This document shows, one piece after another, positions 11,355-21,438 of a DNA stretch of 64,000 nt; position 1 is the first letter of the stretch; every line of letters starts with the position of its first letter. The position numbers and the translations under genes were made by a program. Below the pieces are notes generated by a model, which was not told the DNA's origin, did no database searches, and worked only from the letters and a program-made list of their open reading frames with translations. This stretch comes from Atkinsonella hypoxylon (taxonomy: Eukaryota > Ascomycota > Sordariomycetes > Hypocreales > Clavicipitaceae). The stretch is from assembly GCA_000729835.1 (NCBI GenBank), contig JFHB01000010.1, positions 124,001 through 188,000 on the forward strand, written 5' to 3'.

Positions 11355-12881
11355 CTAAAATTGCGATATATCCCTCCCAAATATCCAAGTTATCATCCAA
11401 TACACAGGGATCATAATCCTGTTCCTCAAGCTCATGCTTCTCGTCAGATATGCCGTCCGCCAGAGCACCCACGCTGCCCACCCCCTCAGGTTATCCGCCT
11501 TGCTCTGATGAATAGCCCTCCAGCTGCCCAGATACGTCATGACGCCAAAGTTGCGAAAGCGAAAGGGATCTGCGAACCCGCTCGCCTGCTTGTTCAGCTG
11601 CTTGCCCAGATACACCGCCTGCTGGGAGGCAACCTGCGCAGTGGCGGGATACTGCGATCCCTGAACAGAAATACAGTCTCCTAGGGCGTAGACGTCCTCC
11701 AGCGTAGTGGTGTCTGACTTTCCACCTGATGGTTGGAGCTGTACTTGCAAATTGGAATTTGTCACGATTCCACCCGTCTTGGGGTCCCTTGCGAGTCTGC
11801 CTCGACCCTCGATATCGGTGTCGACGAGGTGCTTCACCAGCGGATTTTGCATAAGCCCCGTGCTCCAGACGACAATTCCGGCTCCCACCTCCTCTGGCTC
11901 CTCCTTTATACGAAGCATAAGGATACGGCCCTCGCGCCGGATCCGCGCCAGATGATGCTCCGTCTTGACGCGAATCCCTTGTCTCTTGAAAGTCTCTGTC
12001 GCATAAGCAGCGAGCTTGGAGTCAAACATGGGGAGAACCTTGGGTGCAATGTCATAGACGGTGATGGTGACAAAGTCCAGCAGGTTGGGGTACATTCTTT
12101 TCAAGTCTTCCGCAATCAAATCATGCAGCTCGGCAGCAAACTCGATGCCCGTCGGCCCTCCTCCCACGACAGCAAAGTGAAGCAAACTCCTCCTCTCCTC
12201 GTCACTTGTCGTCGGCAGCTCCGCTGTCTCAAACGCCTGGAGAATCTGCAACCGAATGGCTCTTGCATCACCCACATCGCGTAGGAAATGAGCATGCTCT
12301 TTGACGCCCTCGATGCCAAATGTCTGGCTGTAGCACCCAACCGCAATGATCAGTTTATCATAATGGACGTCAAACTCCTCCCCCTTGATCTGGGGCTTGT
12401 TGGTTGCTGCACCGACATCGCCGCGCTCGTTGGCCTCCACGCGAATGACCTTCTTATTGAAGTCAATGCTGGAAGCCCAGGCGCAGTGGAACTCATCTAG
12501 GCCTAGACGACGGACTGGCTCAATGGCGGCGCGGAACTCCAACGTCCCGACAGACGTGGATGCCAAAAGGGGGGTGAATGCAAAGTGCGATCGAGGGGAG
12601 ATGAGAACTCTTTCCACTTTGGAGGGTGATAGCGTTCGAGCAGCAGCGTAGCCGGCCCATCCCGAACCGAGAATGACGACTCGTTCTCTGCGAGGGAATG
12701 CTGCTGGATTGACGTTAGCAGGGGTATTGTTAATGGCATGAGTAGTAGACTTGAGCTCACAGATGGTTGAGGTGCTGGCGTTTCTGATCTGAGACGGCGC
12801 CTTATAAGCGAGGCACGAGACAGATGCTGCGCGCGATAGTTTCATCAACGACCGACATTGTAATCTAGTGAGACCATCCAT
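11355..12881 (-). CDS. Alternative (rotenone-insensitive) NADH:ubiquinone oxidoreductase, type II, mitochondrial
   Basis: A single-subunit FAD enzyme of the NDH-2 family that passes electrons from NAD(P)H to ubiquinone without proton pumping, at the inner mitochondrial membrane. It is 508 residues without introns. The first ~50 residues are rich in Arg, Ser and Ala with few acids, fitting a mitochondrial presequence. Two dinucleotide-binding folds are clear: VVILGSGWAGYAAARTL (FAD) and FAVVGGGPTGIEFAAEL (NAD(P)H). The second FAD motif VYALGDC and the C-terminal membrane-anchoring segment (FGVMTYLGSWRAI, then an aromatic tail) are present. There is no EF-hand insertion, unlike calcium-dependent NDE forms. 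The ATG at 12881 was preferred to an in-frame upstream codon that would add a hydrophobic, poly-Phe N-terminus encoded by a T-run. Whether it faces the matrix or the intermembrane space cannot be told from sequence. Confidence 0.93.
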   Translation of the reverse strand: MDGLTRLQCRSLMKLSRAASVSCLAYKAPSQIRNASTSTICELKSTTHAINNTPANVNPAAFPRRERVVILGSGWAGYAAARTLSPSKVERVLISPRSHFAFTPLLASTSVGTLEFRAAIEPVRRLGLDEFHCAWASSIDFNKKVIRVEANERGDVGAATNKPQIKGEEFDVHYDKLIIAVGCYSQTFGIEGVKEHAHFLRDVGDARAIRLQILQAFETAELPTTSDEERRSLLHFAVVGGGPTGIEFAAELHDLIAEDLKRMYPNLLDFVTITVYDIAPKVLPMFDSKLAAYATETFKRQGIRVKTEHHLARIRREGRILMLRIKEEPEEVGAGIVVWSTGLMQNPLVKHLVDTDIEGRGRLARDPKTGGIVTNSNLQVQLQPSGGKSDTTTLEDVYALGDCISVQGSQYPATAQVASQQAVYLGKQLNKQASGFADPFRFRNFGVMTYLGSWRAIHQSKADNLRGWAAWVLWRTAYLTRSMSLRNRIMIPVYWMITWIFGRDISQF

Positions 12882-13694
12882 GGTTTCTTCCGAACAGTGT
12901 ACGTTATTAGAACAAAAGCACAAATCTCGCTGGAGGGAAAAAAAAAAAAAAAAACATTGCGCAAGCATTATATGCCAACATCGGACATAATGGATATCCG
13001 ACCTCGGAATGACATCAGCCTTCCGCAACAGACTTTGTCAACAGCCCCCTCATCCAATGGCGTCGCCCCAAATTACCGGAGAGAGCAGGCACGCGCCCGC
13101 TGATGCCTGGTAGAGAATGCATAAGTACCTAGGTAGATGGCATTGCGTTTTTGCAAGGGACAGACGCGGTATCCAGGACTCAGAAAGGCGGCAGTTGAGC
13201 TTTGAAAATGACGATAATCGGTCGGGATGATGGACTTTGATCATTCTGGATGTCGCCGGCTTCCTACAAGGGGCTGGTCTCAAGTGATTACGGCGCCGCC
13301 ACGCCCGATTTCTTGTGCAACAGTGCAATAGTGTGTTATATCGGGGGCTGAGAACCTGAACCTAGCTGGTTCCAGCCTCATGGATCCCGTCACTTTGCTT
13401 GCGGCTCGCGAGTCAAGACAGCTCCCGTCGTCCGTAATCTTGATAAGCATGTGTAACTACACTGCGACTTGGATCCCGAATGAGAAACTACATGCATATG
13501 TTCGATAGACAGCCCCTTTATATTATACCACTCTACTTTTACGCACAGCAAGCTATGTAGATCCATGTAAAAGCAGCAGTCTTCATGCCCAACTATAAGG
13601 AAATGTCCTTCAAGCAGTTGAGATCTGTAGTCATCACATGTTGATACCAAGGCTATGCTCATCTCACTCGTAATCCATGTCCACCCATCATTAC
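12882..13694. other. Intergenic region with a 17-A run
   Basis: Holds the promoter of the alternative NADH dehydrogenase and the 3' flank of the RING/ZZ/SH3 gene. A homopolymer of 17 A lies at 12938-12954, about 60 bp upstream of the dehydrogenase start codon (a T-run on the coding strand). No gene is seen. Confidence 0.5.
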
Positions 13695-16601
13695 TCATGT
13701 TCTCTGTCCCAGCCGCACATACGACGCTGGGAACAATCCCTTGGCTCCCATGTATGTCCCGAAAAACCAATCTCCATTTACATCCTCAATCTCCCGAATC
13801 TCGGCGCCTTTGGGAAATAGCAGTTCATCCCCCGATTCAGCCTGTGGGTACCATGCCCAGCGGGCATTCGCCTTCATGCCCGTACCGCCATCAGGAGGAA
13901 AGGTTTGTGCATACGACACACCCTCGATTGTGGCTGGCGCAGTGGCCGAGACGGATTTTGTCACAAGCCTTTCCCATTTCTCATTTCCCTTCCTCCAAGA
14001 CCATTTCTGAAGCCCTTGTTCGGGACCTTCATATGGTTCTGACCGAAGGACTCGGCCACCCACAATATCACGCTCGATGAAGCGCCACTGGCCAACTTTG
14101 CCTTCTGCAAACCCGATGACCGCCATTCTATGGCCGTTCATGCACCTTCTCCAGCCTGAATGCCCGTTTTCGGCGCTGATCTGTCCTCTTGTTACCAGAT
14201 TGTTGTAGCATGCAGAGCAAATGTCATAGTCGCCAGGCGGTGCGTCAGGGACCAACGCGCTGGTGCAGCTATAGCAGTGATATCGAACATGTGAAGGGAT
14301 TATGGGGTCTTGGCAGATATCACATCTTGTGCGAAACGTCAGTGGTTTGAAGGGCCCGATGCTTGTTGCTTGAGGACCAGTATATACAGTCGCTGTAGGC
14401 GGTCGTCCTGGAGACCTGGAACTACGGGGCCTGCTTGTCGTTTGTAGAGCATCGTGCGTCAATGGTAGAAGCATATGTGTACAGGACTTTCCCTGGTTAA
14501 CGCAGTTGTTGCAAAAGCCCCAGTCTCCCTCGTTGCAGATCTCGCAGCGCCAGTAACAATCGTTCGTCCAGGCAAAACATCGTGCACAAAACGTTCCGGT
14601 CTCTAGCCGGCCTCTCGGATCGTCAATTGTTAGCGTTTTTCGTCCATCCGCTCCGCCAGGCGTTAAGGGCGGCGGCAGATAGCGACTTGCGGTGAGCATA
14701 TGTGGCATTTCCAAGGAGCCGTCGCCTTGATTTCGCAGCTTCTCCCACTTGTTCCATGCGCCGTGGCCAAACCCAAACCAGTGCTGGCAGCCCTTCCCTG
14801 ATCTGTAGCAGTTGAGACATATGTTCCACTGCCCGTCCGCGCACGTGGCGCAGTTGTAATGCACCTCATACTCTATATGATGTCTGTTGCACCTTGAACA
14901 TGAAATAGACGGCTCCGGGAAGAGCTGAGATCGTGCCCGCCGGTGACCAGACGAGCTAGTAGGACTGCTGAGTGGACTCGAAACGGTGGAATGAACAACG
15001 GCAAGCTCCGATGGTGGATGAGGCGTGTTGAGCTGTCCCGGAGCTGGCTCAGGTGCCGCCATGGTCGTCGGTGACTCTCCTGCGCCAGGATTCCACTGAG
15101 GCGCTCTGCTGGCAAAAGATGCATTGCTGCTCGAGTTTGGCAAGGACAGCTCGTTGCTCGTATGCGACACAACCGGTACTGACTGCGAGCTGGCGCTACG
15201 ACCTTCGGTAGAGCTTTGAACCATGGGATCAGATGTCTGTGTTCGAAGAACTAGGTCAGTCTGAGATCGAGCGGCCGGCCGGGCTTCCGCACCGTGTGTA
15301 GAGAGCAACGGAGCCGTGGCACTTCGTCCTCCACTTGCGGTTCTGCGCCTCGGACGTCTTCCCGGATCGCGCACTTCGAGATTTGCGGAACCAGCTGGCG
15401 GCGGCCTGCTCCTGTCTTCCAGCTGGCCATTGCCACTTCTTGACCTGGAGCTGGCGCGAGATCTCGAGCCATTTTCTGCGGCCCTGAGCCGGTCTGGCTG
15501 GGCTGTTTCTGGGCTTCTCGAGGCCGAATTGTTTTCATTTGGTGTGTTCCGCCAGGAAGATTCGGCACGGGATCGTTTTCTCTGCCGCCGCCTATATGCC
15601 TCCGTGATGCGTCTACTCAAGTCATCATCTCGGCTGAGGTCGATATTGTCTAAATCGAGACCATCCAGAAGCCCCTCTTCTTGAATTTGCCTGGCAAAAT
15701 CTTCAATCTCCCGTTCGATATCACGTTCACTCATTTCCGTCGCCCCAATCAGTGATCGAAGAGACGTTTGATGCTCAACCTGACGTTGGCGACTGTGACT
15801 GCGTCTTCTATGTCGCCGTCGATCTCGCTCTGCTGTGCTGTTGTCCGATTCTTGGCGACTCAACTCCTCACTTCGAGACGAGTTTGCAGCTTCTCCAGTA
15901 GCACGGCGCCGTGAGTCCGAGCTATGAGGACAATTTGAGCTGGATCTTGCGTCAACAGAGCGACTGTGCCGCTGTCGCCGCGAGGTGTCCCGAGATCGAT
16001 GGCCAGGAGTTGCCTCTCTCAAGCTCCTTTCTCGAACCTCGGCTATCAACCGTTGATTCTCTTCATCTGCCCTTCTCTCTTCCGCAGTCCTCTCGCGACG
16101 CTTGACCTTTGGTAGTACCGGATCTCCCGGCTTATATTTACCGGCCATCTCCTCCCTGTCGGTTTGGGATCGGGCTTTGGTTGGATTTGCTGCTACAAAC
16201 ATGTCAAGCAAGGTAACTACGGTGGCATTGTGTCTCGTGTCGCGCACATGGCTTCGACATGACGGACAAGTAAAGATTGCATCTTGAGGAGATGGCGGTG
16301 TCGGTGCTTTTTCAGCTTTCACTGCTTGATAATGGAACCATTCTTTGAGACAGGCGCCGCAAAAGGTATGAAGACAATCAAGCAAGGTCAACGGTTGATA
16401 TAGGAGCTCTGTGCAAATCTGCGAAAAGAAATCGACGTCAGTGGACAAATCCTTGGTAGACAGTGACGGGAGAGGTCTCGAAGGCCTGAGTGGACGGACG
16501 TATGAGGTGGGGAGAGACGGGAGAGACGAAGAGCACTTGAATCGACATACCGAGCACGTCAGCTCCCTCTCCAGATCTAGGCTGGGTTTTCGGGAAGCCA
16601 T
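13695..16601 (-). CDS. RING finger / ZZ-like zinc finger / SH3 protein, putative E3 ubiquitin ligase scaffold
   Basis: Two exons, 16551-16601 and 13695-16418, give 924 residues. The intron (16419-16550, 132 bp, GTATGT...GCAG) is stop-free and a multiple of three, so it can be mistaken for coding sequence; removing it restores a RING finger: LTCSICTELLYQPLTLLDCL, HTFCGACLKEWF and CPSCRS. A long Arg/Ser/Glu-rich, probably disordered region follows. Then come three Cys-rich modules resembling ZZ fingers: CSRCNRHHIEYEVHYNCATC, FCARCFAWTNDCYWRCEIC, and CDICQDPIIPSHVRYHCYSC. The C-terminus is an SH3 domain with ALYDY-like WAWYPQAESGDELLFPKG, GDWFFGTY and the closing motif GLFPASYV. RING suggests E2 binding and SH3 suggests proline-motif partners; both are inferred from domains. 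This architecture is seen in filamentous fungi, but I know of no characterised homologue. Confidence 0.9.
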   Translation of the reverse strand: MASRKPSLDLERELTCSVCRFKCSSSLPSLPTSYVRPLRPSRPLPSLSTKDLSTDVDFFSQICTELLYQPLTLLDCLHTFCGACLKEWFHYQAVKAEKAPTPPSPQDAIFTCPSCRSHVRDTRHNATVVTLLDMFVAANPTKARSQTDREEMAGKYKPGDPVLPKVKRRERTAEERRADEENQRLIAEVRERSLREATPGHRSRDTSRRQRHSRSVDARSSSNCPHSSDSRRRATGEAANSSRSEELSRQESDNSTAERDRRRHRRRSHSRQRQVEHQTSLRSLIGATEMSERDIEREIEDFARQIQEEGLLDGLDLDNIDLSRDDDLSRRITEAYRRRQRKRSRAESSWRNTPNENNSASRSPETAQPDRLRAAENGSRSRASSRSRSGNGQLEDRSRPPPAGSANLEVRDPGRRPRRRTASGGRSATAPLLSTHGAEARPAARSQTDLVLRTQTSDPMVQSSTEGRSASSQSVPVVSHTSNELSLPNSSSNASFASRAPQWNPGAGESPTTMAAPEPAPGQLNTPHPPSELAVVHSTVSSPLSSPTSSSGHRRARSQLFPEPSISCSRCNRHHIEYEVHYNCATCADGQWNICLNCYRSGKGCQHWFGFGHGAWNKWEKLRNQGDGSLEMPHMLTASRYLPPPLTPGGADGRKTLTIDDPRGRLETGTFCARCFAWTNDCYWRCEICNEGDWGFCNNCVNQGKSCTHMLLPLTHDALQTTSRPRSSRSPGRPPTATVYTGPQATSIGPFKPLTFRTRCDICQDPIIPSHVRYHCYSCTSALVPDAPPGDYDICSACYNNLVTRGQISAENGHSGWRRCMNGHRMAVIGFAEGKVGQWRFIERDIVGGRVLRSEPYEGPEQGLQKWSWRKGNEKWERLVTKSVSATAPATIEGVSYAQTFPPDGGTGMKANARWAWYPQAESGDELLFPKGAEIREIEDVNGDWFFGTYMGAKGLFPASYVRLGQRT

Positions 16602-17539
16602 TCATATTACTCGCCGGGGGCATAGAGTCAGTGCATTAGACTTTTGTGAACGCGCAATCACAAGTGGCACCCCCAGCAAGAAAAAAAAAAATTTGAATAC
16701 AGGCCTCGAGTTGTGCGGAGGCAAACCGGATGGGATCAGCATCAGTATTATTAGTCTCATGAGACCAAGAAAGGCGGCAGCGGCAGCGGCAGCAGCAGTT
16801 GGGGGCGGTTGACTCCGTACATGCGCGGCGGGGCGAGCACTTCAGGTGGGCGGGGCGGTCTTGCCTCAGTGCTAGCCAGTCAGTCTAGGTAGTTATTAGG
16901 TCGCTGACCTCGCTGACTCCGGTGTCAGGCTTTCCTTGGCTCAGAATAGTTGGCGTCATCCTAACATTACAGCGCACCATGCATCAGGAGCGTGTCCCGC
17001 AGCGCATGAGCTGGGCGGGGACGGCGAACGTGACTTCCCTTGCTTCAATTGAGTTGAGTCTTGAGTGCATGTGAGGTTTTGCATAATAAATATCCACCTA
17101 CCTACCTAGATACCTAGATAATTAGGGCTTGGTTGGTATCATGCGTTACACTCACTGCTAGACACCCAGCCAGCGGAACGTAAATTCACGTCAGCTGGTA
17201 CCTACCTGTTGACCTGATAGGTAGGTACCTGATTCGAGCATTTGACCTCCCCCCCCCCCCCCCGCCCCGCCAGAATACGAGCCCAGCGTGCGTCTATCCC
17301 CATCTGCTGTACATGTGCACCTACGGTAACTACACCATTGATTGTAGTAGCCACGCTGCGGAAAAGAACCAGACGCCACGATGCATTTGAAATGCATTTC
17401 CTTAGCGCTGGAGCGTTTGGCAACCCAACAAATGACGACCATGACATCTGAAACTTTCATTACACAATCTCACATACGTAATCCATACATCCTGTAGATC
17501 CCAACTCAATTTTGTTCCTGCATCCTCACAATTCGAGCA
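16602..17539. other. Intergenic region with simple repeats
   Basis: No gene seen. It holds an 11-A run (16681-16691), a CGGCAG/CAG trinucleotide-like tract near 16774-16798, a 15-bp C-run near 17249-17263, and repeated CCTACCTA/TAGGTAGGTACC words near 17095-17230. The part next to 16602 is the RING/ZZ/SH3 promoter; the rest is 3' flank of the hydratase gene. Confidence 0.5.
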
Positions 17540-18480
17540 CTACGAGTGCGACCACTTGGCCTGCTTCTTCTCAGCGAACGCCTTCATGCCAATCTTTTGA
17601 TCTTGGCTCCCAAACAAGCTGTGGAACACACGACGCTCAAACTCGACGCCGTCTCGCAGAGGAAGGTCCTGGCTCTTGTTGACAACTTCCTTGCAAGCCT
17701 GGACAGCAACTCTGGAGTATCCGGCAATAGTTTCCGCAGACTTGAGAGTCTCCTCCATCAATGCCTCGTAGTTAGGGAACGCTCTGGCGGCAACACCCCA
17801 TTTCTCAGCCTCAGCACCAGAGAAGGACTTTCCAGTCAATATCAGCTCCATGGCCTTGGACTTGCCGATAGCGCGGGTCAAGCGTTGGCTGCCGCCAGCA
17901 CCGGGGATAGTGCCAAGCTTGATCTCAGGCTGTCCAAAGTTGGCGTTCTCAGTGCAGTAAATCAAGTCGCACATCATGGCGAGCTCGCAACCTCCACCGA
18001 GCGCATGCCCTGACACGGCAGCGATGATAGGCTTCTTAATCTGGGAGGTCAAGAGAGACCACGACTCGATAAATGACTTGGTGTAGGCTTCGGAGAAGGT
18101 GAGGGGTGCCATCTCTTTGATGTCGGCACCGGCGGCAAACGCCTTTGACGAACCGGTCAGAACAATGACGGACGTTTCATCGGCTGCATTGAACTCGTTG
18201 AGCGCCTCGTTCAGTTCGTTGATCAACGGTGTGCAAAGCGCATTGAGAGCCTTGGGTCGGTTGAGCGTGACTTTATTGTGGATGTCAGTTGGCGGCTATG
18301 TCAAGGCAACATTGGGAAAAAAAAAAAAAAAAAAAACCTGCCTTGCCCAACGCCAGGCTTAGGAGAAGTAGTTTGGATGTACTCAAAAGATTTGGAGCTA
18401 TATGCGCGGGCCACGCGAGGCAGAGTCGAGCGCTGGAAGGGAATCCGAGCAACGGGTCTGACGAAGCGGAGGGTGTTCAT
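17540..18480 (-). CDS. Enoyl-CoA hydratase, mitochondrial short-chain (crotonase family)
   Basis: Hydrates trans-2-enoyl-CoA to L-3-hydroxyacyl-CoA in mitochondrial fatty-acid and branched-chain amino-acid breakdown (ECHS1 type). Exons 18342-18480 and 17540-18270 give 289 residues. The first exon encodes a presequence rich in Arg/Ser (MNTLRFVRPVARIPFQ..., RAYSSKS) and ends KPGVGQ; the second resumes with VTLNRPKALNALC. The 71-bp intron (18271-18341) begins GCAGGT, so this is a GC-AG intron: the exon end CAAG fits the usual GC-donor context, and no GT donor keeps the frame. Family signatures are intact: AFAAGADIKEM (oxyanion hole), SGHALGGGCELAMMCD with the first catalytic Glu, and QPEIKLGTIPGAGGSQRL with the second catalytic Glu. 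It ends FAEKKQAKWSHS. It is head-to-head with the cysteine-synthase-like gene. Confidence 0.95.
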
Positions 18481-18895
18481 TATGCCGGGCGAGTGGTAAA
18501 TATCGACAGTGTACAGAAATACGTATGAAAAATGGACACGCTTGATTGTAAGGGACAAATTGATCGCTGGGGGGTGTTCGGTTTCACTGGTGAGAATGCA
18601 ATTTTAGTCGTGAGAGACGTGGACACGATGAAGCTCCAGTCGGCGGCGGCATAGGAAGCGGCGGCATGGAAAGCGTCGGCTTTGAGCCGAGGTTACTACT
18701 ATAAGTACCTACTATGGAACAGGAGCTGCACCTGTTATATGTGCAACCAGATAAACACACAAGCCTGGGCAGCCCGATAAAGCACGCCATAAAAAATTGA
18801 TCTTCAGCCAGCCTTGCGCATTCACCCACCGCTGCAGCTGCCCAATTGATCCCCTCGCCCTGCTCACCGGTCCAGCAGCACCGTCAGTCGCCTCG
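18481..18895. promoter_or_regulatory. Divergent intergenic promoter region, hydratase / cysteine-synthase-like gene
   Basis: 415 bp between two outward-facing start codons. It contains GGCGGC-rich DNA near 18640-18665. No specific operator was recognised. The shared-promoter role is inferred from orientation. Confidence 0.5.
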
Positions 18896-20084
18896 ATGTT
18901 TCGATACAGCGCTGTGCGGCTCGCCGTTGCGGCGGCCAAAGCTGCTGAGCCGAGCGCTCACACGCTGGCCGTATCTAAAGCCCAAGGTATCTCCAAGGGC
19001 CTGACTGGAGGTCCGTCAACTTGCTCATGATCGGTACTGAATTCAATGCATTTCGATGTAATGCCGTGTCTAATTCAGAACGCTAGCCATCGGTAACACG
19101 CCCCTTATCCGCTTGAACAGACTTTCCGAGGAGACCGGTTGCGAAATCCTAGGCAAAGCCGAGTTCATGAACCCCGGCGGTTCAGTCAAAGACCGCGCAG
19201 CTCTCTACGTCGTCAAGGACGCTGAAGAGCGTGGCCTCCTGCGCCCGGGAGGCACCGTCGTCGAAGGAACCGCCGGAAACACGGGTATTGGCCTCGCTCA
19301 CGTCTGCCGGTCTCGGGGGTACAAGCTCGTCATCTACATGCCCAATACCCAGTCTCAGGGCAAGATTGATCTCCTGCGTCTCCTTGGCGCCGAAGTCTAT
19401 CCCGTCCCGGCTGTCGCGTTCGAAAACCCCCAGAATTACAATCACCAGGCTAAGCGACATGCCGAGAGCCTCGAGAACGCAGTGTGGACGAACCAGTTCG
19501 ACAACACGGCCAACCGACGGGCGCACATCGAGACGACGGGTCCAGAAATCTGGGCGCAGACTGAAGGCGCCGTGGATGCCTTTACTTGCTCGACTGGTAC
19601 AGCCGGCACGTTGGCCGGGACCACCAGATATCTCAAAGACGTTTCTGGTGGAAAAGTCAAGAGTTTCCTGGCCGATCCGCCGGGCAGCGTCCTGCATTCG
19701 TACATCAGCTCAGGGGGCAAGCTGATTGAGCGCACGGGTTCCAGCATCACTGAAGGTATCGGCCAGGGCCGGATTACAGACAACTTGAAGCCTGATATTG
19801 ATTTGTTAGATGGATCGTTGCACATCTCTGACGAGAAGAGTATCGAGATGGTGTATAGGTGCTTGGATGAGGAGGGCATCTATCTTGGTGCCAGCTCAGC
19901 TTTGAACGTTGTTGCTGCCAAGGAGGTTGCTGAGAAGCTTGGTAAAGGCCACAAAGTTGTCACCATGCTTTGCGACGGAGCCTATCGCTATGCAGATCGT
20001 CTCTTCAGTCGCAAGTGGCTGGCAGAGAAGGACCTTTTGAAAGCTATCCCTAAGCGTTTGGAAAAGTACATCGTCTTGCCTTAG
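18896..20084 (+). CDS. Cysteine synthase-like PLP enzyme (Cys12/Mcy1 type), mitochondrial
   Basis: A fold-type II PLP enzyme of the O-acetylserine sulfhydrylase / cystathionine beta-synthase superfamily, 370 residues. Exon 1 (18896-19010) encodes a presequence-like start (MFRYSAVRLAVAAAKAA) ending GLTG; the 76-bp intron (19011-19086) joins it, phase 1, to AIGNTPLIRLNRLSEETG. An acceptor 10 bp earlier (TTCAG) would break the frame. Key motifs: NPGGSVKDRAA with the PLP-forming Lys at about residue 73, EGTAGNTGIGLA (substrate loop), and STGTAGTLAGTTRYL (PLP phosphate loop, where classical CysK has GTGGT). The long C-terminus matches the fungal cysteine synthase 2 group rather than the cytosolic enzyme. 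Such proteins are mitochondrial-membrane associated in yeast and their true reaction is uncertain, so substrate assignment is tentative. The gene ends 101 bp from the convergent neighbour. Confidence 0.92.
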
Positions 20085-20185
20085 AAGAGGCATCGCATCA
20101 ATACAAGAGCAATACAGATGTAAGCATGAATTATACATAATGTCTCCAAGTGTTACATGGTACATCGATGGCCGCCCTATTCGCT

Positions 20186-21438
20186 TTATGCTGACGCCGT
20201 CTTAAAATTGATGGCAGACCAGTTGGGCTTTTCCCCGAAAACCTTTTCGTATTCCTCTGTCCAGCCCTCTATTTTTGTCTTGCTCTTGTTTGCAAAATCC
20301 TGCAAATGGTTACCCAGGGTGTCCAAAATGGGAGATAGCATCTGAGCTTCTTCTCCTAGGATCTCTTGCGCGACCTGAATGCCCTTGATATTCTGGGCGA
20401 GAACCCGAATATAGGCACCTCCGTTGAGGGCTTGCGGAATGTACTTTATGTTCTGTTTCATACTTCGCTCCAAGACCGGGTTTAATTTGGCAAATTCACT
20501 AATTTTCGCCAGATCCTTATCGACGGCATCTTCCCAAAGGGAAGTTAGCAATGCCACCTCATCTTTGAGCAAATCGAAGTCGCGTTCGGCTGCTGCATCC
20601 GTCTTCACGGCGGATGCGCGTGCATACAAAACCATGCCGCGGACAAGACGTGAGAAGTGTAGCCGTTCCCGCGTTTTCTGAGTAGTCATGGCATGTTCCG
20701 GTCGCTGTAAGAGGTCCAAAACTAGCTCAACGCACTTCAATGCCTGTTTCGTCTCGGCCGCATTGCCTGCACTTTTGGCAATCTTGTCATTGACATAGGC
20801 GAGCACGCCCACCACGACATCGAGGTTCCCCAGTACCAGACCAGTCTTTTCGGATTGCTTCGCGCACTCTATGACGGCGTAAATATGCCCTCTTGTTCCA
20901 GCAAGCCGTACAACTTTACCCCAGTGGTTAGCCTTCAGCTTAATGCCAGCCTTCTTGTAGCCAGCCAGGAGGGTACCCAGGTTGGCCCAATCCTCGGCGG
21001 TCTGCATGCTTTCTATAGCTTTCGAAAATGCCTTTTTGGAGTTCTCAACTTCCTTGAAGCGGTCAATTGATGAGAATTGGTGCTCTACCCCATCCACTTC
21101 GATCACGATGGGATTTTGTTCAAGGTAGGACCACTTCTTGGGATCGAAGACAATCTTGCGCTGCTTCTCGGGAAGGTGAGCTGGCAAGATAATCTTTTCT
21201 TGAATTGTCTTCAGAATGTTATTCAAATCCGCATTGTCGGTGCCGGTAAATACTGCTCGAACGGCTGCAGACAATCCATGATTAGCTTCCATGACAAGTC
21301 AATCTGCATCTACTCAACCGTACCATTGCGAGCTGTTGAGCTAAAATGCCGATGTGAATGTATGGCATATGAAGAGAAGTTGTAGCTGCGACTACAACCC
21401 AACGACCGCAGGGCCGACAACATCGACCTCGTGGACAT
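20186..21438 (-). CDS. Mitochondrially targeted protein of unknown function
   Basis: Not recognised as a named family. Two exons were inferred: 21324-21438 and 20186-21264, giving 397 residues. The 59-bp intron (21265-21323) has a GTACGG donor, a CTAATC branch point 15 nt before the CTGCAG acceptor, and keeps the frame. Without it, an internal ATG at 21292 gives a shorter 368-residue form. The spliced N-terminus (MSTRSMLSALRSLGC..., HRHFSSTARN) is a typical fungal mitochondrial presequence with a likely cleavage motif. The body is mainly helical and rich in Lys/Ala/Leu (KKAFSKAIESMQTAEDWANL, LLAGYKKAGIKLKANHWGK), with a repeat-like, possibly TPR/PPR-like, rhythm; this is an impression only. 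An ATG at 21519 in the same frame would give a longer leader. The neighbour across a divergent promoter is mitochondrial ribosomal protein bL19m, which hints at an organelle gene-expression role. Confidence 0.8.
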
